64,000 bases of DNA from Candidatus Tumulicola sp. (GTDB lineage Bacteria; Vulcanimicrobiota; Vulcanimicrobiia; Vulcanimicrobiales; Vulcanimicrobiaceae). Shown here in pieces: positions 50,731-59,143 of the stretch (position 1 is its first letter; the number at the start of each line of letters is the position of its first letter). The DNA lies in NCBI GenBank assembly GCA_036490475.1, contig DASXDT010000005.1:310001-374000 (forward strand), written 5' to 3'. The position numbers were made by a program, and so were the translations under genes. The notes under the pieces are model-generated. The model did no database searches and was not told the DNA's origin. It saw nothing but the letters and a program-made list of their open reading frames with translations.

Positions 50731-51142
50731 TCACCAGCGCGTAATCGAACGCCGAAGCCTCTCATCGATGAGTTTACCTCGACGAGCAAACCCTAGGATC
50801 GGAAAGGCGGCGACAAGCATCTCATCATCGGACCGCAAGATACCATCACTGGCAATCCAGTTAAGTATTGCCTGAATGTCCGATTCAGGGTAGTCGCCGA
50901 TCCTGTCGTAGACGTGAGAGTCTGGACGATGCCCGCGTTGCTCCGGACCAATCACACCACTTTTGGGATCCCCGCACCGTGCGCCACACGGCAGGTTTCG
51001 CTGGACTATCCACTTCTGCGAGAGCTGACTCATAGGCGTCCACGGCTCAATCGATCTCGCCGACGCGGTCGTCATGCCAGTCCAGAGACCATATGCGATG
51101 AAATCTCCAGCCGCGACTCTCCCGTCCCCCATCATGAAAGTC
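50731..51142 (-). pseudogene. 3' remnant of a DUF3320/MTES-type helicase-nuclease gene
   Basis: In one minus frame (from 51142) the text reads ESRGWRFHRIWSLDWHDD, the signature of the Vsr-like C-terminal nuclease segment of large DUF4011/DUF3320 helicases (lexxGWRfhRIWStDW). That frame meets an in-frame TGA at 51049-51047, continues (AVDAYESALAEVDS), then the similarity moves by a frameshift to the next frame (YPESDIQAILNWIASDGI ... RRGKLIDERLRRSITRW), resembling the DUF3320 tail. So this is a degraded, 5'-truncated gene with at least one stop and one frameshift. Such helicases are common in defence islands. Confidence 0.65.
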
Positions 51143-51444
51143 TCAAGGAGTCTCCGCTAACGCTGGTGTTCTCAAAGCGCTCCCCACCATCTTAGACTGT
51201 AACTCACATTCGAAACCTTATTAACCGTGAAGCGCTTTCTTGCGACGTCGCGAGAGCTAAAATGGGTTCTTACGATACTCGTATTGAAGTGGACCATTAA
51301 TATCGTGATGTTATCAGGTCGCCGTTGGGCGAGCCAATGTTTGAGACAACAGATCTGCTCCGCGATTCCTAACCACATGCTACAGAAAGCAGAAGGGCGC
51401 ACCCGTCGGGCATCATGAACGCCGCACTCAGGCGGATACAAGCT
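51143..51444. other. Intergenic stretch, nothing recognised
   Basis: About 300 bp, more AT-rich than its surroundings, between the helicase remnant and the Nramp gene. Open frames on both strands (51227-51418 +, 51172-51441 -) have no ribosome-binding site or recognisable domain. It may be the scar of an insertion that removed the 5' part of the remnant gene. Confidence 0.4.
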
Positions 51445-52725
51445 CTATGCGCCAATGGCCATGAAGTAGAACATACCTAGTGTCGCCGCTCCCATTAACG
51501 TTACGCTGAACCAACCCCAGGCAACGGCGACACGCGAGCTGCGCCAGTCTCGCATGATCGACTCATTCGATGCGAGCTAGACAATGACCGCAATCAGTGG
51601 TACGGCGGCAACGCCATTGAGAATAGCTGACCAAAAGAGCGCCTTGATCGGATTGATCTTCAGCAGATCCATGACCACGCCGATGATAATCCCCGCGACG
51701 ATAACGGCGTAGAATTGCCTGGCACGGCTGGGCTTTTCGCTCAAGCCCTCGCGGAATTTGAACGTCTCCGCCGCGACGTATGCCGAGGATGTCGCTAACA
51801 CCGGAACAGCGAGAACGCCGGTCCCGACCATCCCGAGTGTGAATAACAACGCAGCGAAATTGCCAGCCAGCGGACGTAGGGCCTCCGCTGCGTCCTGCGC
51901 CGTCGCAATGTTGTGTTTGCCGTGGGCGCCCAACGTCGCGGCCGTGGTCACGATGATGAAGGCCGCCACGATATTCGAATAGATCATCCCCGCGTTGATA
52001 TCAATGTGCGCATCCTTGATCGATTGTTCGTCCGTGCCCCTCCGCGATGCAACGGTCGCATGGCCGGCTTTCTTCTCTTCCTCCACCATTTCCGCGGATT
52101 GCCAGAAGAACAAATACGGGGTAATAGTCGTGCCGAGGATAGCGACCATCGTCGACAGCCACTGCGATTGAAAGTGCACGGTCGGAATCACGAAGCCCGA
52201 TAGAACTTGGGGCCACGGCGGGTGCGCGATGAACGCGGTGATGACATAGGCGAAGAGAACGACGGTGAGCCACTTAAAAACCGACGCGATCATGTTATAC
52301 GACAGCCAAACCTGTGCGGCGATCAACGCAATCCCAAAGAACATCACCCATACTTCGACCGGTATTGGGATGAGTAATTTCGCTGCTGCAGCCATACCGC
52401 CAATGTCGGCGCCAATATTGAATGTGTTCGCGACGATGACCAATGCCGCAAGCGGATACATGAGCGAACGCGGCAACCGTTTGCGCATCAATGTCGCCAG
52501 ACCCTCGCCCGTGACCATAGAGATGCGAGCGCACATGCCTTGAATGACCGCCATCATCGGCGTCGAGATGAACGTGAGCCACAGCAACGAGTAGCCGGTC
52601 GTGGCGCCGGTGACTGAGTAGGTTGAGATCCCGGACGGATCGTCGTCCGCCGCTCCGGTGATCAGCCCCGGCCCCAGCGTTCGAAAAAAATGGGCGACCC
52701 GAGATCGCAGCCCCGAGTCCTTCAT
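51445..52725 (-). pseudogene. Nramp-family divalent metal transporter with an in-frame amber codon
   Basis: Nramp features are clear: TM1 ADDDPSGISTYS (DPGN-type metal motif as DPSG), TM2-6, TM6 YLFFWQSAEMVEEEK region and TM10 VVMDLLKINPIKALFWSAIL. The frame meets TAG at 51579-51577 after 382 codons (LIAVIV-stop). Without a break it resumes as LASNESIMRDWRSSRVAVAWGWFSVTLMGAATLGMFYF, which is the expected loop and last helix, ending at TAG 51447-51445 (426 codons in all). One base separates it from an intact gene. It may be a recent nonsense mutation, readthrough, a functional short form, or a sequencing error. The substrate would be Mn/Fe-like metals or Mg. Confidence 0.75.
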
Positions 52726-52842
52726 GGGGCCAGTTTCCGCAAGCTGCTTATTGGTGACGGGCGCGATGCAGCAACGGCATCACAGGGACGTAGCGACAGT
52801 AGGCGGGCCGGTCCATGCGAGATCGGCCAGCCCGCTGCCGGG

Positions 52843-54195
52843 TCAGTAGTCTTCGGCGTCGAGAACTGCCTCCGGCGCAGTACCGGATTGAAAGGGCGGC
52901 GCCGTTATAGGAGTGAAAGCGCTGGGTGCCTTCTTAAAGTTAAACGCATCCATCAAATCGTCCGAACGCATGTCGGTACCATGTAGAGAGCCCTTCTTGA
53001 TACCGAAAGTCTTCTCCGTAAAGGCGAGGATGCTCGCGAACTCATGTTGGCGATGCGAGACATAGCCTTTCTTGGCGTACGGCGAAACGATGATCAGCGG
53101 TACCCGAAAACCAAGCTCGTAGGCGTTGTAGATTTTCGGCGGCACATGGTCGTACCAGCCTCCCCAGTCGTCCCAGGTAATGAAAATCGCCGTGCTGTTC
53201 CAGTATTGGCTTTGCCCAATGGCATTAACGACCGCGGCAACCCACGACGGACCCGCGGTACTCTTGTTACCCGGATGATCCGAATGCAAATTGTCGGCGG
53301 GCATAACCCACGAAACTCCCGGCAGATTGCCGGTCGAGATGTCCGTCAGAATCGATGCCGGCGGCGTAACAACGTTGGCGTAGTCTGGGCCGTACCGGAT
53401 GTGTTTGATCGAATCAAAGGCGTGCCACCAGCCCGGCCCGAGCTGGCGCTGGTAATAGCGCCATGTGACGCCTTGATTGTCTAGGAAGTCGGTCAGCGAG
53501 GGGCGATCAAAGCACGGGAATAGGTTCGGACCACCGAGTGCGGTATGAAGATTGATGGTGGCGACCAGCATTTCTTGTGGAGAGTCGCAGCCCGCGGGCC
53601 CCTCCTTTCCATTGGGATAGGTAGGTCCACCCGCGATTTCGTCCTGGGTTTCCGGCAGCGCGCGCGCGGTCGCGCTAACGATGTATTGGTGCGATGGGTA
53701 GCTGCTCGATTGATCAGTTTCGAACATGTGATCCGCGAAGGCGTATTGCGTCGCCATGTCCCAGTATGGCTGCGCCTCGTTCGCCGGAACGTAGGAATAC
53801 GGACGCCATGCGAGCTTCACCGGTTCGACGAGGTTGAATCCGTCTTGTTTACCCTTATCCCATTCAGTTAAGAAAGTCTGATGTCCGTGGCCAATGTCCC
53901 ATGGAGCGGCCAGAGACTGCGGCTGCAGCTGCACCGTCTCGCCCAGCGAATTTGGACCGCTCTGTGCTATCGTCGCACCCTCGGAGATCAGACTTGGCGA
54001 CTGGAACAGGTTGTCGGGCGTGCGATTCTCTTGAAAAATAATAACGACATGTTGAATCGGCGACGTTCCGGTGAACGCAGCTTTTGCACGGGCGTTCGCG
54101 GGGTTCGAGCTCGCTGGCAACGATCCGTTTTGCGGAGCGGCGCACGAAGCGAGCACTACGATCGTTACCAGCGGAATAAGCCTGTTGCGTTTCAT
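52843..54195 (-). CDS. PF04185 phosphoesterase lipoprotein (acid phosphatase/phospholipase C-like), copy 1
   Basis: 450 residues. The lipobox is VLASC (Cys about residue 18). The N-terminal catalytic segment PIQHVVIIFQENRTPDNLF carries the Glu-Asn pair of the family. Further motifs are DHMFETDQSSSYPSHQYIVS, WVMPADNLHSDHPGNKS, IFITWDDWGGWYDHVPP and RVPLIIVSPYAK. Members hydrolyse phosphomonoesters or phospholipids in the periplasm. It lies 23 bp after copy 2 on the same strand and is likely cotranscribed. Confidence 0.87.
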   Translation of the reverse strand: MKRNRLIPLVTIVVLASCAAPQNGSLPASSNPANARAKAAFTGTSPIQHVVIIFQENRTPDNLFQSPSLISEGATIAQSGPNSLGETVQLQPQSLAAPWDIGHGHQTFLTEWDKGKQDGFNLVEPVKLAWRPYSYVPANEAQPYWDMATQYAFADHMFETDQSSSYPSHQYIVSATARALPETQDEIAGGPTYPNGKEGPAGCDSPQEMLVATINLHTALGGPNLFPCFDRPSLTDFLDNQGVTWRYYQRQLGPGWWHAFDSIKHIRYGPDYANVVTPPASILTDISTGNLPGVSWVMPADNLHSDHPGNKSTAGPSWVAAVVNAIGQSQYWNSTAIFITWDDWGGWYDHVPPKIYNAYELGFRVPLIIVSPYAKKGYVSHRQHEFASILAFTEKTFGIKKGSLHGTDMRSDDLMDAFNFKKAPSAFTPITAPPFQSGTAPEAVLDAEDY

Positions 54196-54218
54196 TGATT
54201 GCTCCCTTTAACTGCCGA

Positions 54219-55613
54219 CTACTGCGTGTCGACTGGATCGTAGTCCGGCGGCTGGCGCAAGAAGTAGTTCTTGTCTAGGCTCGACGGGATGGAGACGAAT
54301 GCGCGCGGTTTGCTCTTGAAGTGAAAGAGCGTCGTTAGACTATGAGCGCGCACGTCGTTGGAGTGCAAGCTGCCCAGCTTGAACGTCTCCTCGACGTATT
54401 TCACGACGCTCGCGAACTCGAACTGCGTGCTTACGACTTGGCCTTTGGCGACGTACGGCGAGATGATCAGGAACGGTACGCGGAAACCGAGACCGCCCTG
54501 GTTGTCGATGAACGCCGGCGGAACGTGGTCGTAGAAGCCGCCCCAATCGTCCCATAGAATAAGGACCGTCGTATTGTTCCAATATTGGCTCTGGCCTACG
54601 GCGTTGACCACCGACGCGATCCATTCGGGGCCGTGATACGTGCCATTTAGTTTATGCGGATGGTCGGAATCGACGTCGCTCGGAACGATCCAGTTCATCT
54701 GTGCGAGCGTTCCGTTGCTGAGATCGCTGAAAATGTTCGTCTCCGGCATAGAGATGTTGGTGGCCCATTCCGGCCCGTTACGCACTGCGTCGATTGCGTC
54801 GAACGCGTTCCAGATATTGCCGGTATCACCGCCGCCTTTGTGTGGTGGTGAATAGTATCGCCAGCTTACCCCCTTAGCATCGAGAAGGTCACGCAACGTT
54901 CCGGTCGGGTAGGTGAGGCACGGGAACGGCCCTTGACCCGATTCGAGTTTGAGCTTAGTCGTGAGCAGGTCGGTGACGGTTCCTTTGTGTGAATCGCAGC
55001 CCCAATGGTCGTTATCGGAGGGCACGTTAACGATGCTGTGCGAGCTGTCGATCTTGCTCCAGCCCGCGATAAAGTCTTGATGTGCCGTGAAGCTCCCGCT
55101 GCCTTGCGTCTGGAACATGTGATCGCCGATCGCGTAGTTTTGCGCGATGAACCAGTACGGCTGGATCTCGTCGGGATTGGCGTACTGATACGGGTAGGTC
55201 GGCTTCGCTGGGAACTGGCCGAGGTAGGTATGGTCGAACCCATCCATCTGACAGACGCTGCCCTTGAGATCGCAGTCGATCTGATACTGGGGGCGCATGT
55301 GATTCATGTCGAGCGCAGCAAGGTGCTCTTCTTTGAGCGCGATGACCTTGCCGTTGCTTTCCTTGCCGGTCGTCGTGCCGTCAACACCGGGAAACGTAGC
55401 GAAAAAATCATCGAAGGTACGATTCTCTTGAATCATGACGATGATGTGCTGGACCGGCGTGTTGCCTTTCACGAGGTGAGGCTGCAAGTCGGCGCGTAGC
55501 GCTTGTTGCTGCGGGATCGCTGAAGTCGAGGATGCGCCACCCGCGTTACAGCCGCCGCACGCGAGTACAGCAGCCAATACAAATAAAGAAGACGTCCGTG
55601 TGCGACTATTCAT
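54219..55613 (-). CDS. PF04185 phosphoesterase lipoprotein, copy 2
   Basis: 464 residues. Signal LFVLAAVLACGGC with a lipobox Cys, then PVQHIIVMIQENRTFDDFF, GDHMFQTQGSGSFTAHQDFI, WIVPSDVDSDHPHKLNG, LILWDDWGGFYDHVPP and RVPFLIISPYVAKG. It differs from copy 1 in the insert KGSVCQMDGFDHTYLG. First gene of the two-gene operon; the 240 bp upstream hold its promoter but nothing else identifiable. Confidence 0.87.
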   Translation of the reverse strand: MNSRTRTSSLFVLAAVLACGGCNAGGASSTSAIPQQQALRADLQPHLVKGNTPVQHIIVMIQENRTFDDFFATFPGVDGTTTGKESNGKVIALKEEHLAALDMNHMRPQYQIDCDLKGSVCQMDGFDHTYLGQFPAKPTYPYQYANPDEIQPYWFIAQNYAIGDHMFQTQGSGSFTAHQDFIAGWSKIDSSHSIVNVPSDNDHWGCDSHKGTVTDLLTTKLKLESGQGPFPCLTYPTGTLRDLLDAKGVSWRYYSPPHKGGGDTGNIWNAFDAIDAVRNGPEWATNISMPETNIFSDLSNGTLAQMNWIVPSDVDSDHPHKLNGTYHGPEWIASVVNAVGQSQYWNNTTVLILWDDWGGFYDHVPPAFIDNQGGLGFRVPFLIISPYVAKGQVVSTQFEFASVVKYVEETFKLGSLHSNDVRAHSLTTLFHFKSKPRAFVSIPSSLDKNYFLRQPPDYDPVDTQ

Positions 55614-55856
55614 GAAAAGCGTGTTTTCCGTGGCAGGTCCTTTCCCTCTCGGATATTCGGGAGCTAGTTACAGAAAAGTCGGAATGAGGTCGCACATTAT
55701 AAAACACCAACGAATTTGAAATAACTACAGTCATCTTTCACGCGACTAGCAGAATGGCAGGGTCTTCTCCCAAAATAGTACCGCCGCGGATAACGAAGGC
55801 GGGCAAACACCGTCTTGATCGCGTGCCTAGGCATTTCCGTGCCGGGTTTTGGTAGC

Positions 55857-56372
55857 TCACGTGACGACTTTTGCATATGTTCCGACAGCAGTTACAACGG
55901 CCCCCGCGGCTCCAAGTGCAAGAGCCCATCGCCAGGGGCTGCCGTGTAGCGCACAGCTCAATACGATTCCTAGACCGCTAAGCGTCGCCAGGCCGAACGC
56001 CACTGCCAACCATTGTTCGTGAGGGAATAATCCCGCGAGTAACAGTGGCAGCAATGAACCACAGAAGGCGGCCGCACTTGATAGCGCCGCCGACGCGAGA
56101 CTCTCTCGTAAGATCGCATCCCCTAGCCGGCCAGTCACGAAGCGACCTCTACTTGCGAGATTAAGTTCTTGCTCTGCATGACCCAGCTCGCTGCGTAATT
56201 CTGAATATCGCGCAACGAAAAACGCGACAGCGCCCGAGAGTAGGGCGACCAATGCAATTCGAAACGCTAGTCCGGGCGATAACTCTTCGTTCGAACTGGT
56301 CAGCCGGCCCGCGGCCAGTGCAAGTGCGGTGAGGACGCCATCCACAAGACCGAGTACAATCGGAAGCATCAA
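55857..56372 (-). CDS. VIT1/CCC1-family Fe2+/Mn2+ transporter-like membrane protein
   Basis: 171 residues with about five helices. The family signature is LPIVLGLVDGVLTALALAAG in TM1 and the cytoplasmic YSELRSELGHAEQELNL segment after TM2. VIT/CCC1 proteins export Fe2+ or Mn2+ from the cytoplasm. It overlaps the DUF211 gene by 4 nt, so the two are coupled. Small size resembles the short archaeal members found next to DUF211. Confidence 0.75.
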   Translation of the reverse strand: MMLPIVLGLVDGVLTALALAAGRLTSSNEELSPGLAFRIALVALLSGAVAFFVARYSELRSELGHAEQELNLASRGRFVTGRLGDAILRESLASAALSSAAAFCGSLLPLLLAGLFPHEQWLAVAFGLATLSGLGIVLSCALHGSPWRWALALGAAGAVVTAVGTYAKVVT

Positions 56373-56653
56373 CGGCTTCGCTTCACTCCCTCGACAAAGC
56401 GCCGACCAGAAACAAGTTGATCGAGGCTGTGAACCACCGCACCCGTCGATTCTATAGCGCGCACAATGGCGTCGTAGTCCAACCCATCGCCCTCAATCGT
56501 GATGTCCATTCCGACCGTCTCGACATCGATCTCTGTCACAGTGATGTTAACGGCTTCAACGTTAGGCGAGGACTCGATACCCTTTGCAATGTCGATTAGG
56601 CTAGGACGCGCGATAGCCTTGTCCACGTCGAGCACGAGTCTACGAACATTCAT
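56369..56653 (-). CDS. DUF211 ferredoxin-fold protein
   Basis: 94 residues from ATG 56653 (AAAGGA about 10 nt upstream); the frame is open 39 nt further. Pattern VRRLVLDVDKAIARPSLIDIAKGI, NVEAVNITVTEIDVETVGMDITIEG and IESTGAVVHSLDQLVSG fits DUF211, mostly known from archaea and often beside a VIT/CCC1 gene as here. It may sense or bind a metal for the transporter. It starts the two-gene operon. Confidence 0.85.
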   Translation of the reverse strand: MNVRRLVLDVDKAIARPSLIDIAKGIESSPNVEAVNITVTEIDVETVGMDITIEGDGLDYDAIVRAIESTGAVVHSLDQLVSGRRFVEGVKRSR

Positions 56654-57397
56654 AATGCTTAAATTCCTTTCGTACACACTACGAGAATTCATGGAGAGTC
56701 CGACGGCCTACCAATGAGCGTCGCACCGGCTGTACTTCGGTTTTCTCCGATCGCGAACATCTCCTTAGCTCCGCCCGTGCGAAGCGATCAATCGCTCTGT
56801 TGTACGCGCGATACATTGCTAGATTCGATTGTCGATTGTAGAAAATCGTCTGCACCATTCGTTTCGAGATTGTTGCACCTTTCTGTGCCACGTTAGGACT
56901 ATAATCCGGCACTACCGTCTGACCTAGGTCGCCGATGCGTGGCGGCAGCAACTTACTGGACTCGATTCCGCTCGAACCTCGTTCTAAGAGTATCTTGAGC
57001 AAGACTAGGCTACGAGCGGCTGTCGTCGACTACCCTCTTCTCGCAACCGGCCGACACACGGCTGACGAGCCGCTCTTGGCGCCATCGTGTCTGCGCCTGC
57101 TTTATGCCATCGACCGCAGCTTTCGGCGTAGAGGAACAGAGGCGGGATGCAACCGAATACCTTCGACACAGATTCGCGATGGAGCTCGCGTAAGCCCGAG
57201 AGGGATGACGGCTCCTACTTCGGTGCCTTAGCATGGAGTTGGCGAATTGTGGCTATCCTCTTAACCTTTCCGTGGCATGGTCTTGCTGAGCAGGGCTGCA
57301 TGGCGCTAAGCTGCCTGCCTCCTGACTATACGCGCAGGCGCGCTGGCAAAGTGCAGAGACCGCCGTTGCAGTGCCAACTCGAGGATAGGCAGTCCTG
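56654..57397. other. ~740-bp region with no recognised gene
   Basis: Lies between the divergent DUF211 operon (-) and the Cfa gene (+) and must hold both promoters. Short frames on both strands (for example 56679-57002 - and 57147-57401 +) have no recognised domain or good ribosome-binding site. No yybP-ykoY (Mn) riboswitch or rho-independent hairpin was found by eye. Confidence 0.45.
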
Positions 57398-58702
57398 TTG
57401 AACGGACTTGAGCCGCGCGACCGCTATGCGGAGTTGGCGCTCGATTTACTGCGCCTACTATTCGGGGACGCGTTCGCTCGCGATTTCGGTGTCAAATTAT
57501 GGAACGGAACAATCGTAACCGCATGTGGACCCCTAGCGCGGTTCACGCTCCACATCAAACATCCCGCGGCGCTGCGCGAAATGCTAAGGCGACCAGTCGA
57601 CCTCGGTGGAGGACGGGCTTTTGTCGCAGGTCTGATAGATGTTGAAGGCGATCTGGAGCTGGCAATCGATGCGCTATTGCAGGTGACCGCAGTCGATACC
57701 TTACGCGCGTTCCGAATAATGAGTCTGGCGCGTCGGCTTCCGCGAAGTCCAATCGCCCTATTGCGCGAGGCCCGTCTTCACGGCCGTGCGCATACCCTTG
57801 AACGCGATAGAGCGGCTATCGGATTTCACTACGATCTTCCGATCGAATTCTATCAGACGTTCCTCGACGATAGTCTTACGTACTCATGTGCGTACTTCGA
57901 CGAAGGTATAGAGACTCTTGACGCCGCTCAGAGGGCAAAAATCGACCACATCTTCCGAAAGATTCGCTTGGAGCGAAACGAGCGCATTCTGGACATCGGC
58001 TGCGGTTGGGGCGGTCTCGTCGTGCGAGCTTCATCCGTGTTTGGTGCAAGGGCAACCGGCATCACGTTGAGCGAGCCGCAGTTTCAAGAAGCTCGCCGGC
58101 GTGTTGCCGCCGAAGGCGCGCGTGCTGACGTACGCCTATGCGATTATCGGGAGCTTAAGGACGAGACTTTCGACAAGGCCGTTAGCGTTGGCATGTTCGA
58201 GCATGTCGGACGCCGCAATCTCAAAACCTACTTCAAAGCAGCATTTGCGGCCTTACGCCCAGGGGGGCTATTTCTTAATCATGGGATCGCGAATCAAAAT
58301 GTTTCAACACGAGATAATGCAGAGCGAAGTTTCATCGGTCGATTTATTTTTCCAGACGGTGACCTGCTGCGAATATCTGAGGCATTGCGTATCGCTGAAT
58401 CCGTTGGGTTCGAAATTCGTGATGTCGAGAACCTCAGACAGCATTATGTGCGGACCCTTGCAATGTGGGTAGCAAGTCTCGAGCGCAACCGTGAGCGTGC
58501 CATTTCCGTGGCGGGAGAGCAAACGTATCGCGCTTGGAGGCTGTACATGGCTGGCAGCGCACAGGGTTTTCGGTCAGGACGGCTGGGACTTTATCAAGTT
58601 TTGCTTGGCCGGCCCGACAATACCGGCAGCCTAGACATCCCGGCGACACGACGCGACATTTACCGAGCACCTATCGAATCATTCGAGAGGAGAACAGTTT
58701 GA
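57398..58702 (+). CDS. cfa: Cyclopropane-fatty-acyl-phospholipid synthase-like methyltransferase
   Basis: 434 residues, TTG start. An N-terminal lipid-binding domain (about 1-120) precedes AIGFHYDLPIEFYQTFLDDSLTYSCAYF, the CFA-synthase hallmark. SAM motif I ILDIGCGWGGLVVRA, ITLSEPQ and MFEHVGRRNLKTYF follow, with C-terminal LGLYQVLLGRPDN. It adds a methylene bridge from SAM to unsaturated phospholipid chains. Its TGA overlaps the TTG start of the next small gene. Confidence 0.9.
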   Translation: MNGLEPRDRYAELALDLLRLLFGDAFARDFGVKLWNGTIVTACGPLARFTLHIKHPAALREMLRRPVDLGGGRAFVAGLIDVEGDLELAIDALLQVTAVDTLRAFRIMSLARRLPRSPIALLREARLHGRAHTLERDRAAIGFHYDLPIEFYQTFLDDSLTYSCAYFDEGIETLDAAQRAKIDHIFRKIRLERNERILDIGCGWGGLVVRASSVFGARATGITLSEPQFQEARRRVAAEGARADVRLCDYRELKDETFDKAVSVGMFEHVGRRNLKTYFKAAFAALRPGGLFLNHGIANQNVSTRDNAERSFIGRFIFPDGDLLRISEALRIAESVGFEIRDVENLRQHYVRTLAMWVASLERNRERAISVAGEQTYRAWRLYMAGSAQGFRSGRLGLYQVLLGRPDNTGSLDIPATRRDIYRAPIESFERRTV

Positions 58703-58914
58703 ACCTCGAACGTTTACTATTCGCAATGAAATCGACGCGTGTAACGTTTGAACTGACTTCTGGGAAACCCATAAGCGGCGAAGTAACATTCCTCGGTAGC
58801 GACTTCGTTGCGCTTAGCATTAACGCCGAACGCGTCGTTTCGGAAATTGTGCCCTTCTCGAGCATCGCCAGCGTTCACGCGGTATCCGACGAGCTCTTGC
58901 ATACGAAGCGGTGA
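58699..58914 (+). CDS. Small LSm/SH3-like protein coupled to cfa
   Basis: 71 residues. TTG at 58699 overlaps the cfa stop (TTGA) and has AGGAG five bases upstream, so translational coupling is likely. The sequence TRVTFELTSGKPISGEVTFLG-FVALSI ... VSEIVPFSSIASVHA has the five-strand pattern and turn of LSm/Hfq-like small barrels. It is not clear that it binds RNA. Function unknown; possibly a regulator or partner of Cfa. Confidence 0.55.
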   Translation: MNLERLLFAMKSTRVTFELTSGKPISGEVTFLGSDFVALSINAERVVSEIVPFSSIASVHAVSDELLHTKR

Positions 58915-59143
58915 AGAATGCGGCTCAGCCTCGTCCCGGCTGGGTCTCAGCGAGTAAACGCGCAGCGAACAGCAAGCGCCGAGGTTCGGTTAGGTGCGCT
59001 ACCCATTAGACTAGATGAATATGCGGCCAAGGATATTTCTTTGCGAACGTCGCGCTTCTGAATCGCCGACGCCCGCTGACGACGGCCAAGTGAAGCATGG
59101 TGATGAACGCGGATTGATGATCGTCGCCGCCCGCGATTGGTCG

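Noticed and set aside
58980-59035. Stretch whose reverse complement (TAGTCTAATGGGTAGCGC) looks like a tRNA D-arm
   Set aside because: No acceptor, anticodon or T-arm pairing could be built around it.
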